From the NCBI RefSeq assembly GCF_900475935.1, contig NZ_LS483431.1, forward strand, positions 806,001 through 870,000: a stretch of 64,000 bases of DNA, written 5' to 3'. Position 1 is the stretch's first letter. Every line of letters starts with the position of its first letter. The DNA is from Campylobacter fetus subsp. fetus (GTDB lineage Bacteria > Campylobacterota > Campylobacteria > Campylobacterales > Campylobacteraceae). Of this stretch, positions 1 to 9,039 are shown piece by piece. Both the position numbers and the translations under genes were made by a program. Below the pieces are notes generated by a model that was given only the letters and a program-made list of their open reading frames with translations, did no database searches and was not told the origin of the DNA.

Positions 1-15
1 GTAAGGAGATGAGAA

Positions 16-1401
16 ATGCTTAAAAAATTTATTTTAGCATTAACCTGTATCGCCGCTATCGGTTTTGCTGATAGCGTTGGAAATATCAATCTTACAAAGA
101 CAATGAAGGTTGATAGAAATTTAAGCCCATTGGCTGTTAAATGTATCGAGTGTCATAAAGACAAAACTCCAGGTATCGTAAATGACTGGAAAAGTTCTCG
201 CCATGCTCACGCTGCTGTAAGTTGCGTGGATTGTCACGCGGTTCCTGCCGATAGTCCTATGGCTATCAAAAAAGAGCACCCAAAAGATAGTGGTAATCAC
301 GTAAGTATTTTGGTCAGCCCAAAAACTTGTGCTAAATGTCACGCTAAAGAAGTTGAACAATTCCAACAAAGCGGTCACGCAAGAGGCGGAGTTCAAATGT
401 TTGCTAAAAAAGGTATGGTTGAACTTATGTATCACTATGAAGCTAATGGTAAACCATATGAAAATGATGCACCATTTTACGCAGGAAATGAGAATCTAAA
501 AGATGCTCCTGCTTCTACTGGTTGTATACAATGCCACGGTATGGAAATTAAACTTGATAAAGAGGGTTATCCGCTTCCTGGAAAAGGCTGGCCAAACTAT
601 GGTATCGGTAATGCTTATCCTGATGGTAGCGTAGGTAGTTGTAAATCTTGCCACTCTAGCCATAAATTTGATATGACTGAAGCTAGAAAACCATCTGCTT
701 GTGCATCTTGCCACCTTGGACCTGATCATCCAAACATTGAGATTTACAACAACTCAATGCACGGAAAGATCTTCAATGCTGAGGGTAATACATGGAAATG
801 GGATAGTGCCCCAGATACTTGGGATGTTCCGGACTATAGAGCTCCGACTTGTGCTACTTGTCACATGAGTGGAATAGGTGATCTAAACACTACTCACAAT
901 GTTAGCGTACGTCTAAAATGGAATCTATGGGCTCCACATAGCAACCTAAGAACAGGCGGATATGACACAGCTGCTGAAACTTATGCTAAAGAAGGTAAAA
1001 TAAGTATAGGAACACCACTAGCTGGAAATATAAATGGACCAGAAGCTGCTAGAACCGAGATGAAACAAGTATGTAAATCTTGCCACTCTTCAAAAGCAAC
1101 TGATTCATTCTTTGTAAGTGCTGATAACCATGTTGAACTTTACAATACTTATCACACAGAAGCTAAAAAAATGCTTGATGACTTGAAAGCTAAAGGTCTT
1201 CTCAAAAAAGACGAATGGTCTGATGAGTTCCAAATAACTTACTACTATTTATGGCATCATCAAGGTCGTCGTATGAGAATGGGTGCTGTGATGGGCGCTC
1301 CTGACTATGCTCACTGGCATGGAGTATTTGAAGTACAACAAGACATTAAGAAACTTCGTACTATCTATGACGCTCGTATCAAAAGCGGAAAAATAGAATA
1401 G
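16..1401 (+). CDS. haoA: Octaheme cytochrome c, hydroxylamine oxidoreductase-like (epsilon-HAO)
   Basis: Periplasmic multiheme cytochrome of 461 aa. An N-terminal signal peptide (about residues 1-18) is followed by exactly eight CxxCH heme sites near residues 43, 70, 105, 170, 209, 229, 279 and 353, and a C-terminal segment rich in Tyr, Trp and His (about 408-436) without heme sites. Count, spacing and length fit the octaheme HAO family. In epsilonproteobacteria this branch is thought to work as a reductase (hydroxylamine or nitrite to ammonium) and to lack the heme-crosslinking tyrosine of nitrifier HAO; I could not confirm that without an alignment. The start is well placed behind AAGGAGATGA. 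The usual partner, a NapC/NirT-type quinol-oxidising cytochrome, would lie upstream, outside the window. A terminator follows directly. Confidence 0.88.
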   Translation: MLKKFILALTCIAAIGFADSVGNINLTKTMKVDRNLSPLAVKCIECHKDKTPGIVNDWKSSRHAHAAVSCVDCHAVPADSPMAIKKEHPKDSGNHVSILVSPKTCAKCHAKEVEQFQQSGHARGGVQMFAKKGMVELMYHYEANGKPYENDAPFYAGNENLKDAPASTGCIQCHGMEIKLDKEGYPLPGKGWPNYGIGNAYPDGSVGSCKSCHSSHKFDMTEARKPSACASCHLGPDHPNIEIYNNSMHGKIFNAEGNTWKWDSAPDTWDVPDYRAPTCATCHMSGIGDLNTTHNVSVRLKWNLWAPHSNLRTGGYDTAAETYAKEGKISIGTPLAGNINGPEAARTEMKQVCKSCHSSKATDSFFVSADNHVELYNTYHTEAKKMLDDLKAKGLLKKDEWSDEFQITYYYLWHHQGRRMRMGAVMGAPDYAHWHGVFEVQQDIKKLRTIYDARIKSGKIE

Positions 1402-1412
1402 TTCTTTGTTCT

Positions 1413-1441
1413 AAAAAGCCCTGCATTATGTGGGGCTTTTT
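1413..1441 (+). terminator. Rho-independent terminator of the HAO-like gene
   Basis: Inverted repeat AAAAGCCC...GGGCTTTT with an 11-nt loop, ending in a T run, about 12 bases after the stop codon of the octaheme cytochrome gene. Confidence 0.85.
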
Positions 1442-1527
1442 AAATTTACTCTATCAAAAACACACTTTTTTTATTATTTTATATTTTATCTATATTTTTT
1501 ATAACTATAAAATTTAAGTTATTGTTT

Positions 1528-2180
1528 TTATACGGTGGCTGAGTTCGTGTCTAAAACTATACCCCCATTTTCTGCTTTTAAATTTAATATTCCTGATATC
1601 TTGATGGTAATATATCTACTTCAATCTTTTTACTTCATTTAGCATTAATATTATAAAAATCTATAAAATACTAGCTCTTTCATTATCAGTAGATACTTGT
1701 TGTAATAACTCGTTTGGTTTCTCTTTTTCGATATCTCCTAAAGATAGCATTTTGGAGTTTTAAAAGATACTTCCACCATACGTATAGCCGTCTATATTAT
1801 AATCTGCAGTTACTCTTAGCCTCGTTTAACTTCTCTTTATTTTTATAAATCTCTCTTTTATATCTAATTAACATTTATTTGTTCTAATATTCGTATATTT
1901 ATCTAAAAAAAGTATTTTCAACCGTTCTAAGATTTTATAGTAAGCTTCGTTGTTATTTAGTAGTTTTAGATTCTGATTGTTTTTAAGTGAACCGTTTTTG
2001 TACTAGATTTCTAATTTATCTTTAATGGCGGTATATTAAATCCATCTAGAATTAATTTCTCATTATTCTTAAATACATTTTTAAGTATCATTGCTCTTTA
2101 ATAGGTCAATCTTTTCACTAGTTAATACATCACCTTTCAACCATCCACCGAGTATAAATTAGTATGTCGTATAGTTCATA
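1528..2180 (-). pseudogene. Decayed protein-coding gene, family unknown
   Basis: This 850-bp gap has no intact gene, but the minus strand gives successive protein-like pieces in different frames, in order: a short start piece near 2179; ILGGWLKGDVLTSEKIDLLK (2081-2158); a 44-residue piece containing NLKLLNNNEAYYKILERLK (1868-2002); pieces reading DGYTYGGSIF and LSLGDIEKEKPNELLQQVS (about 1670-1800); and a final piece ILNLKAENGGIVLDTNSATV before a stop at 1528-1530. Each reads like real protein, and all are separated by frameshifts or stops, so I infer an old inactivated gene of roughly 200 codons. The family is not recognised; the GWLKGDVLTSEKIDLL piece faintly recalls EF-hand-like repeats of large Campylobacter surface proteins. 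No promoter or RNA gene was seen here. Confidence 0.5.
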
Positions 2181-2252
2181 TGAAATTTTGTTTTTGAGTT
2201 AAGATATTTTAAATTCAAAAATATAATATTTATGAGAAATAATATTTAGAGC

Positions 2253-3299
2253 TTAAAAGCGCTCTAAAATATCATAGTTAGTGTTTCTTTTAGCAGGAAA
2301 TTCGCCTATATCTTTGATAAGTTCTATCATCTCATTTTGACTCATTCTAAAGCTTGCTCCGGCGGCTTTTACTACGTTTTCTTCCATCATAGTACTTCCT
2401 AGATCGTTTGCTCCGAATTTAAGTGCTAATTGTCCTATATAGCTGCCTTGCGTTACCCAACTGCTTTGTATGTTTTTGAAATTATCTAAAAATAGTCTTG
2501 AAACTGCTAGAAGTCTTAAGTAACGATTCGGAGATTGTTTTTTTATAGTAGGATATTCCGATTTTAGTTTCGTATTTTCAGACTGAAAACTCCATAATAT
2601 AAAGGCTCTAAATCCGCCTGTTTGATCTTGTAGACTTCGTATTTTATCCCAATGTTCTACTATTTCCTCATCTGTTTCAACCGTGCCAAACATCATAGTG
2701 GCGGTAGTTTTCATACCTATATCGTGAGCTTGCTTATGGATATCTAGCCATGTTTGAGTACTGCACTTTTTAGGGGCTATTATATCTCTTACTCTATCAC
2801 TTAGTATCTCCGCTCCGGCTCCTGGTATGCTATAGAGTCCTTTTGCTTGTAGTCTTTTTAACACTTCTAAAGTAGAAATTTTGGAAATTTTTGCTATATA
2901 GTCTATCTCAACTGCAGAAAATCCGTGTATATCTATATCCGGATATTTTTTTGCTATGTGCTCTACTAAGTTTTCGTACCATTCGATCTTTAGTTTTGGA
3001 TGAACGCCTCCTTGAAATAGTATCTGAGTGCCGCCTATGGCGATTAGTTCTTCTATCTTTTGATCTATCTCATCAAAGCTAAGTATATATGCTTCATCTT
3101 CATTTACGTGGCGATAAAACGCACAAAATTTACAATCTACCCAGCATGTATTTGTATAATTTATATTTCTATCGACTATAAAAGTTGTGATTTTGTCTGG
3201 ATGCAGTTTTAGTTTTTTGTCAAATGCTAGTTTTCCAAGTTCGTTTAGATCTGCGTTTTTTATCAAATTTAGAGCTTCTTTTTTGTTTATTCTGTTCAA
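2253..3299 (-). CDS. mqnC: Cyclic dehypoxanthinyl futalosine synthase (radical SAM)
   Basis: Cytoplasmic radical SAM enzyme of the futalosine route to menaquinone; it cyclises dehypoxanthine futalosine. The 348-aa protein carries the CxxxCxxC cluster motif at Cys52, Cys56 and Cys59 (CWVDCKFC), the GGTQILFQGG segment that follows, and the segment GLYSIPGAGAEILSDRVRD, which is characteristic of MqnC and separates it from MqnE. Length is normal. The start is TTG, with an AGGAT-like ribosome site close upstream. Menaquinone is the main quinone of Campylobacter and would supply electrons to periplasmic reductases such as the neighbouring cytochrome. No other mqn gene is adjacent, so the gene appears to stand alone. 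Confidence 0.92.
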   Translation of the reverse strand: MNRINKKEALNLIKNADLNELGKLAFDKKLKLHPDKITTFIVDRNINYTNTCWVDCKFCAFYRHVNEDEAYILSFDEIDQKIEELIAIGGTQILFQGGVHPKLKIEWYENLVEHIAKKYPDIDIHGFSAVEIDYIAKISKISTLEVLKRLQAKGLYSIPGAGAEILSDRVRDIIAPKKCSTQTWLDIHKQAHDIGMKTTATMMFGTVETDEEIVEHWDKIRSLQDQTGGFRAFILWSFQSENTKLKSEYPTIKKQSPNRYLRLLAVSRLFLDNFKNIQSSWVTQGSYIGQLALKFGANDLGSTMMEENVVKAAGASFRMSQNEMIELIKDIGEFPAKRNTNYDILERF

Positions 3300-3438
3300 A
3301 ATTTATCCTTTTTTTGGGCTAAATTTTATCATAATTTGCAAAAAGATGGCTTAAAAATATCGATTATTTTAATATCTAACATTATAAAATATAATTAAAT
3401 TTTATATATATACGTGAGCAAATTTATAAAATATTGGA

Positions 3439-3444
3439 TATAAT
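3439..3444 (+). promoter_or_regulatory. Probable -10 element for the NlpE-like/MFS pair
   Basis: A perfect TATAAT lies 26 bases upstream of the lipoprotein start codon, in AT-rich sequence typical of Campylobacter sigma-70 promoters that lack a clear -35. It is followed by AAGGAG before the ATG. Confidence 0.5.
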
Positions 3445-3470
3445 TGCGTTTCAAAAAATAAGGAGTTAAA

Positions 3471-3845
3471 ATGAAAAATATGATTTTGTCCATAGTGGCA
3501 TTTACTATTTTTGTTGGTTGCGGATCGGCAAATCAGCCTACTAACGACCGAAAAACATTTGAAACTACACTCCCTTGCGCTGATTGTAGTGAGATAAAGT
3601 CCATTTTGCAGCTAGATAGCAACGGAAGTTTTATCTTGTCTGATACCTATGTAAAAGATATAAACCAAACTTTTACTCAAAGCGGTTTATATAAGACTGA
3701 CGGTGAGATTATAATAATTACTAGCGATGATAACGAGACATTTTACTTTAAAAAAGACGGTTTAAATTTAAATAGACTAGATGCTGATAAAAATTTAATA
3801 GAAGGTGAGTTTAAAGATTATTATACCTATAAACTCCAAAAATGA
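3471..3845 (+). CDS. NlpE N-terminal-domain lipoprotein
   Basis: Predicted lipoprotein of 124 aa with lipobox IFVGC (lipidated Cys17). The mature part starts with TLPCADCSEIKSILQL, the CxxC-containing signature of the NlpE N-terminal domain, followed by SGLYKTDGEIIIIT as in that beta-barrel fold. E. coli NlpE has a second C-terminal domain and signals surface and copper stress; this protein has only the first domain. The gene ends with a 4-base overlap (ATGA) with an MFS transporter, so the two are translationally coupled and probably work in one process, perhaps export of a stress-inducing compound. That link is inference. The start has a good AAGGAG site. Confidence 0.75.
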   Translation: MKNMILSIVAFTIFVGCGSANQPTNDRKTFETTLPCADCSEIKSILQLDSNGSFILSDTYVKDINQTFTQSGLYKTDGEIIIITSDDNETFYFKKDGLNLNRLDADKNLIEGEFKDYYTYKLQK

Positions 3846-5035
3846 TAAAATATCTCGCACTCCTAAGATACAATTCAAATCTTAGGATTTTAACTTCTAT
3901 ACAATTTATTTGTTACTTTGGAATGTGGTTTTCACATACCGGAATTTTTACTCTTTTAATAGAGCTTAACGCTCCTGTGTGGGCCGTAACGCTTGCTGCG
4001 GCGATGGCGTTTATACCAAATGTTTTTTTAGCTCCGATAAACGGCATAATAATAGATAAATTTAGTGCAAAACCTATGATGATATTTCTTATGTTTGTAG
4101 AAACAGTGACTGTTTTGATGCTAGTTTTTATAGATGATCTTAGTTTGCTTCCGCTTTTGTTTATTCTTATATTTGTTAGAATGGGAACCGGAGTGACTTA
4201 TTTTCAAACAGAGATGAGCTTGCTTCCTAGCTTGATGACCAAAAAAAATCTCAAACTAGCAAATGAGATACACTCTATCATCTGGGCCGCATCATATACT
4301 GCAGGTATGGGCATAGCCGGAGTTTTTATACATTATTTCGGCATTAAAGAGGCATTTTTATTTGATTTTGGCTTGTATATTTTGGGGATGTTTTTACTCA
4401 CAAAGCTTAGAATTCCAGATATCGTAAAAACAAGAACGCAAAAAGCATTTGAGATGATGAAAGACGGTCTAAAATATATAAAAAATAGTCCTATTATAAT
4501 GCATCTTATACTACTTCACTCTTTTGTAGGCATAACTGCGTATGATAATCTGATAGCTCTTATGGCAAATTACAAATACAAAGAGATAATGAGCGTATCT
4601 TTGATAATCGGTTTTATGAATATGACTAGAGCTATATCGCTTGTGGTAGGACCTATCGCACTTAGTAAATTTACAAACACAAAGACGCTTATTTGGCTTT
4701 TTGTCGGTGAGTTTTTGGGTATATCTTTATGGGCAATTTTGCAGTTTGATTATTACTTAGGGCTTATAGGATTGGTGGCGGCAGGATTTTGTACATCTAC
4801 TCTTTGGTCATTTACATTTACAATGCTTCAAAACAACTGCGACAAAAAGTATTACGGGCGCGTTATAGCTTATAAAGATATGGTGTATTTTATAGTATCT
4901 GCTAGCGTATCGTTACTCATAGGAGTAGCCTATGAACTCGGCATGGGGCTTGCTATGATAACATTTATAATGGGATTTATGTTTTTTATAGGCGCGTTTT
5001 ATTATAAATTTGTCTATGAGAAGTATTTTTTATAA
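3842..5035 (+). CDS. MFS transporter (EntS-like MFS_3 type)
   Basis: Inner-membrane permease of 397 aa with about 12 hydrophobic segments. The N-terminal half has a loop reading GIIIDKFSAKPMMI, a weak form of the MFS motif between TM2 and TM3, and a TM4-5 region FVRMGTGVTYFQTEMSLLPS typical of the MFS_3 exporter group (EntS-like and macrolide efflux-like proteins). The substrate cannot be read from sequence. The start overlaps the stop of the NlpE-like gene by four bases. The 3' end overlaps the end of the convergent cheR gene by 6 bases, so no space is left for a separate terminator. Confidence 0.8.
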   Translation: MIKYLALLRYNSNLRILTSIQFICYFGMWFSHTGIFTLLIELNAPVWAVTLAAAMAFIPNVFLAPINGIIIDKFSAKPMMIFLMFVETVTVLMLVFIDDLSLLPLLFILIFVRMGTGVTYFQTEMSLLPSLMTKKNLKLANEIHSIIWAASYTAGMGIAGVFIHYFGIKEAFLFDFGLYILGMFLLTKLRIPDIVKTRTQKAFEMMKDGLKYIKNSPIIMHLILLHSFVGITAYDNLIALMANYKYKEIMSVSLIIGFMNMTRAISLVVGPIALSKFTNTKTLIWLFVGEFLGISLWAILQFDYYLGLIGLVAAGFCTSTLWSFTFTMLQNNCDKKYYGRVIAYKDMVYFIVSASVSLLIGVAYELGMGLAMITFIMGFMFFIGAFYYKFVYEKYFL

Positions 5036-5824
5036 CTTCTCATAGTAGCTTGAGCCGATATCTACTATTTTCGTATAAAGATCTGTGTATGGAACTAGAT
5101 CGGCGTGACCTACGTATAATCTTCCAAAAGGTTTTAGGATCTTATGAAATCTTTCGATAGTCATCAGCCTATACTCTTCATCGAAATATATCATCATATT
5201 TCTTGATAAGATTATATCAAACATTCCTAATTTAAATAAGCTTTCATCAAATATATTTGCTACTTTAAACTCCATTTGAGGCATTAGCTCTTTTTTGATT
5301 TGGTACATATCATCAACTTTGTTGAAATACATATTTTTTTGATTTGAGCTTACGTTTTGTATAGATCTTTGGTTGTATATACCGTCTTTGCACCTTTGGA
5401 TAACTTCTGAGTTTATATCTATACCTACTATTTTTAGTCTTTGTCTATCTATACCGATAGTTTTTGCGATCATTCCTAAAGAATATACCTCTTCGCCGCT
5501 ACTGCAAGGAGCACATAAAATCTTTACGTTGTCGCTCAAAGCCATAGTATTTGCATAGTATATAACAGAGTTTAGTTGATTTAACTCTCTGTAAAAATAT
5601 GTTTCGTTTATGGTTATTAAATTTAAAAGCTCTTGTCTGAGTTTTGATTCAAAAGAAACTTTTTTTAATAAAGCATCCATATCCGGTATATTTTTATTTG
5701 TGGCAAAGTTGGATATTTTGGTTTTGATGATATCTTTTTTGTTGGTTAGATCGTTGCCGCATAGTTTTTTAATAAGACTAATTAACGCTTGTAGTCCATT
5801 TTCATCATATACAAATTCACTCAT
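5030..5824 (-). CDS. cheR: Chemotaxis protein methyltransferase CheR
   Basis: SAM-dependent enzyme that methylates glutamates of chemoreceptors. The 264-aa protein has the N-terminal helical domain (about 1-65), the conserved TINETYFYRE stretch (71-80), the SAM-binding CSSGEE motif (107-112) and the late ILSRNMMIYFD segment (about 206-216). It lies downstream of cheB, and the two overlap by 8 bases (ATGAGTGA), so they are coupled. Together they set receptor methylation during adaptation. Confidence 0.93.
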   Translation of the reverse strand: MSEFVYDENGLQALISLIKKLCGNDLTNKKDIIKTKISNFATNKNIPDMDALLKKVSFESKLRQELLNLITINETYFYRELNQLNSVIYYANTMALSDNVKILCAPCSSGEEVYSLGMIAKTIGIDRQRLKIVGIDINSEVIQRCKDGIYNQRSIQNVSSNQKNMYFNKVDDMYQIKKELMPQMEFKVANIFDESLFKLGMFDIILSRNMMIYFDEEYRLMTIERFHKILKPFGRLYVGHADLVPYTDLYTKIVDIGSSYYEKL

Positions 5825-6383
5825 TAATAAATCTCTCTAATTTAATTTTTATATCGTGTAAGTTTGCAGTTTCTAATTTTGTATTTAACTCTTTTGCGCG
5901 TTTTGGCATACCGTATACTATGGCCGATTCTTCGTTTTCGGCTATGCATTTTGCTCCGGCTTTGTATAATTTATCAAGCCCTGCAGCGCCATCATCTCCT
6001 ATACCGGTTAATAATATTGCCATCACGCTTACGTATTTACAGACAGGAACTGCTGAGTTAAACAGCATATTGACATTTGGATTAAAAGTAGTTACAATTT
6101 TGCTTTCATCAATGTTTGCACTTAATGTTTGTGAGTTTAGTATTACGCTATTTTTCTCACAAATATACACTTTGTTTTCAAGGTGCATTTTTTTATCTAG
6201 CAGTTCTACATCCGGATTTATATCTTGATTAAACTGTGTAACAAAACTATGGATGAACATAGAACTCATATGCTGAGCTATCACTACTGATGTATTTTTA
6301 GGAAGGTTTAGGTCAAAAAGTAGCTTTTTAAGATGACCTGGACCGCCTGTGGATGCTCCTATAAGGATAAGTTTTGGTTTCAA
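5817..6383 (-). CDS. cheB: Protein-glutamate methylesterase CheB, catalytic domain only
   Basis: Removes methyl groups from chemoreceptors. The 188-aa protein starts directly with the catalytic domain: the catalytic triad is Ser11 (GASTGGP), His38 (IAQHMS) and Asp130 or 131 (LTGIGDDGAAGL). The N-terminal receiver domain found in enteric CheB is absent, as is known for Campylobacter CheB, so activity cannot be controlled by CheA phosphorylation of this protein. The start is TTG; AGGAG sits 9 bases upstream, which supports it. cheR follows with an 8-base overlap. Confidence 0.92.
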   Translation of the reverse strand: MKPKLILIGASTGGPGHLKKLLFDLNLPKNTSVVIAQHMSSMFIHSFVTQFNQDINPDVELLDKKMHLENKVYICEKNSVILNSQTLSANIDESKIVTTFNPNVNMLFNSAVPVCKYVSVMAILLTGIGDDGAAGLDKLYKAGAKCIAENEESAIVYGMPKRAKELNTKLETANLHDIKIKLERFINE

Positions 6384-6593
6384 ATTTGAAAACTCCTAGC
6401 TAAAATTTAATTTTATACTAATAATTTAAAAAAGTATAATTATGTTATTTTAAAATGTGTAGTATAATATAATTTCATTATTAAGTCAATTTGTATTTAT
6501 AAATCAGTCTTTGTTTTGCGACTATTTTTTATATAGAATTTAGTGGTTTTAATGTATAATTAAATATTAATTAATCATAGACCAAGGATTTTT

Positions 6594-8474
6594 ATGGCTG
6601 ATGAAGTTATAATGCCGTCGATAATAGTAGATACGAAAAATCCATATCAAGATATGGAATTTATAGCTTCTAACGCCGGAGTTAGCGTTGATAATGTTGA
6701 TTTTAATATAATTTCCGTCGATACGCGGTATAAATTAAAACCCGAAGATGATTTTATAAGCGCTATCGACAGCGAGCTTCGTATGTTTGATGATGACGAG
6801 TTTATGTCGAATCCAAATTTATCTATATCTCAAAATTATAAAGTAGAATTTTTTGATAGACGAGTTAAAAAGCAGCCTATGTTACCAAAAGTATCATTGG
6901 GTACAAATAAAAATATGACAAAAGTAGTAGCCTCTATAAAAGAGGATTCAAACGTGAAATACTATCCTTCATTTGAACGAGATCTTATAAATTTCATACA
7001 AAAAAAGTTATTAAAAGCAAATATACTGATAGGTATAAGAGACTATATAATGCTTAGAGAGATAAATAAAGTAACGTCTATTTTGCGTATAAAAGAGATT
7101 ATCGATAAGGCATTTACGTTTGTAGTGGTCACTGGAGTAGATCCTGTAGTGGCTGTAGACGATAATATGATATTTTACTATAAAAGCAAATTAAAAAATA
7201 GTGAAAAGAATAAAGACGACAAGGTAAATTACTCGAATAGAGGATTTGTTCAAGGAGTTACGGAAGGCGAAGTCATTATAGAATATATAAAGCCTAAAAC
7301 CGGAATTGCTGGTAGAAATGTTAAAGGAGATGTTATCTCTGTTAATGAGCCAAAAATTCTAATAAAAGAGAAGATTAACGTAAGTCAAAATATAGATGTA
7401 AAAGAAGATGACGATAGCATAAAATACATAGCTAAGAAAAACGGTTACGTAAACGAAGAAAAAGGCACGTATGATATAAAAGATGAGCTTGATATAAATG
7501 AAGTAAGCTTTAAAACAACCGGATCTATAGAAACTAGCTTAGAATCTGACGTAAAAATCAATATTAAAGAAAAAGATATTTTAAAAGACGCCGTCGGTGC
7601 TGGCATGAGTATAGAAACAACTTCTATAAACGTAGAAGGAAACGTAGCTAAAGGCGCGCATATCGTAGCCAAAGATGTTATTATAGGTGGTCAAACTCAT
7701 GCAAAATCAGTTATAAAGGCTCAAACAGCAGAGATATCCGTGCATTTAGGGCGATTAATATGTGATGAAGCAAAGATAGATAGGTTGGAAAGCGGTTATG
7801 TTAGGGCAAAAAAGGTATTTATAAACTCAGTTATAGGCGGAGAAATAATAGCAAATGAAGTTCATATCAAGCGTCTTTTTGCAAACTCTAGTATAACTGC
7901 ATCGACTTTGGTAGAAATAGACGAACTAAAAGGAACAAACAATAGAATTTGCATAGATTCTGGAGAGATACTAAATTATGAAGGAAAGCTAGAAGAGTAC
8001 TCTAAAACTATGTCTAAGCTAAAGACCGATATATTAGTTATACCAAGAGAGTTAGAAAGCAAAAAAAATATTATAGACTCAAACCGAGAATCGGTAAATT
8101 CGATAAAACGTAGAATAGAAGAGTTAAGAAGCACAGGCAAAGCGCCTCCCATGTCATTTTTAAATAAATTAAAAGATTTTCAAGCTTTAGTCTATGAATA
8201 TAATAGTATGCTAAAAGATCTAAACGGTAAAAAAGCTGCTTTAAACGATTTGAAAGAAGAGTTAAAAAGTATGCAAAGTATGGTATTTAAAGCTAAAATT
8301 ATAAATAAAGATAGGTGGAAAGAGCTAAATGAGATTAAATTTAGATTGATTGAACCAAAAAAAGATATTACTTATAGTACGAGAGAAAATGAGTTGGCGA
8401 AGCTTATAACATTAAAGTGCGTTACTTTGGGCGATGAAGAGATCTACGAAATAAAAAAATCAAACGAGATATAA
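6594..8474 (+). CDS. FapA-type DUF342 protein
   Basis: Large cytoplasmic protein of 626 aa. An N-terminal part (about 1-200) precedes the DUF342/FapA region (about 215-470), with the motif GEVIIEYIKPKTGIAGRNVKG and the repetitive, beta-helix-like series of short hydrophobic strands (VIIGG, AEISVHLGRLICDEAKID, VFINSVIGGEI). A charged coiled-coil region follows (about 475-580). FapA-like proteins are linked to flagellar assembly or localisation, but the biochemical role is unknown. The gene heads a run with ruvA two bases downstream. A TATAAT-like element lies near 6555, and AAGGA precedes the start. Confidence 0.8.
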   Translation: MADEVIMPSIIVDTKNPYQDMEFIASNAGVSVDNVDFNIISVDTRYKLKPEDDFISAIDSELRMFDDDEFMSNPNLSISQNYKVEFFDRRVKKQPMLPKVSLGTNKNMTKVVASIKEDSNVKYYPSFERDLINFIQKKLLKANILIGIRDYIMLREINKVTSILRIKEIIDKAFTFVVVTGVDPVVAVDDNMIFYYKSKLKNSEKNKDDKVNYSNRGFVQGVTEGEVIIEYIKPKTGIAGRNVKGDVISVNEPKILIKEKINVSQNIDVKEDDDSIKYIAKKNGYVNEEKGTYDIKDELDINEVSFKTTGSIETSLESDVKINIKEKDILKDAVGAGMSIETTSINVEGNVAKGAHIVAKDVIIGGQTHAKSVIKAQTAEISVHLGRLICDEAKIDRLESGYVRAKKVFINSVIGGEIIANEVHIKRLFANSSITASTLVEIDELKGTNNRICIDSGEILNYEGKLEEYSKTMSKLKTDILVIPRELESKKNIIDSNRESVNSIKRRIEELRSTGKAPPMSFLNKLKDFQALVYEYNSMLKDLNGKKAALNDLKEELKSMQSMVFKAKIINKDRWKELNEIKFRLIEPKKDITYSTRENELAKLITLKCVTLGDEEIYEIKKSNEI

Positions 8475-8476
8475 CA

Positions 8477-9031
8477 ATGATAAAAGCAATAGAAGGAATA
8501 ATTACAAAAAAAGAGCCGACTAACGTCTGGATAAAAACTCTTAGCGGAGTGAGTTACGGAATTTCCATATCACTTTTTACTAGTGCAAGCTTGCAAAAAG
8601 GTGAAAAAGTCGAACTTTTTATAACTCAAGTGATAAGAGAAGATGCGAATTTGCTTTACGGTTTTATAAAAGAGAGTGAGCAGCGTATATTTGAAATGCT
8701 TTTAAAAGTAAACGGTATAGGTGCTTCAACGGCTATGGCGGTTTGTTCCAGCTTGGGTCCAGATGAATTTAGTATAGCAGTTATGAACGGCGATGACGCT
8801 GTTTTAAGAAGAGTCCCTGGTATAGGTCCAAAAACTGCAAGAACTCTTATAGCTCAACTAAGCGATGCTAAGTTTGGAGAGATTAATTCTATGCCTAGTT
8901 ATCAAAATGAAGCGTTTATGGCTTTAGAAAGTTTAGGTTTTAAAAGAGATAGAATTTCAAAAGTATTAAATGAATGTTCTAGTAATGATACTGCTTCTCT
9001 TATCAAAGAAGCGCTTAAAAAACTTGCGTAA
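8477..9031 (+). CDS. ruvA: Holliday junction branch migration protein RuvA
   Basis: DNA-binding subunit of the RuvAB branch migration complex. The 184-aa protein has the N-terminal OB fold (1-62), two helix-hairpin-helix motifs (VNGIGASTAMAV near 75 and VPGIGPKTARTLIAQL near 112), and the small C-terminal RuvB-contact domain (about 137-184, starting EAFMALESLGF). Length is slightly below the usual 190-200. It begins two bases after the DUF342 gene and is followed eight bases later by ddl. Confidence 0.95.
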   Translation: MIKAIEGIITKKEPTNVWIKTLSGVSYGISISLFTSASLQKGEKVELFITQVIREDANLLYGFIKESEQRIFEMLLKVNGIGASTAMAVCSSLGPDEFSIAVMNGDDAVLRRVPGIGPKTARTLIAQLSDAKFGEINSMPSYQNEAFMALESLGFKRDRISKVLNECSSNDTASLIKEALKKLA

Positions 9032-9039
9032 GGATAGTT

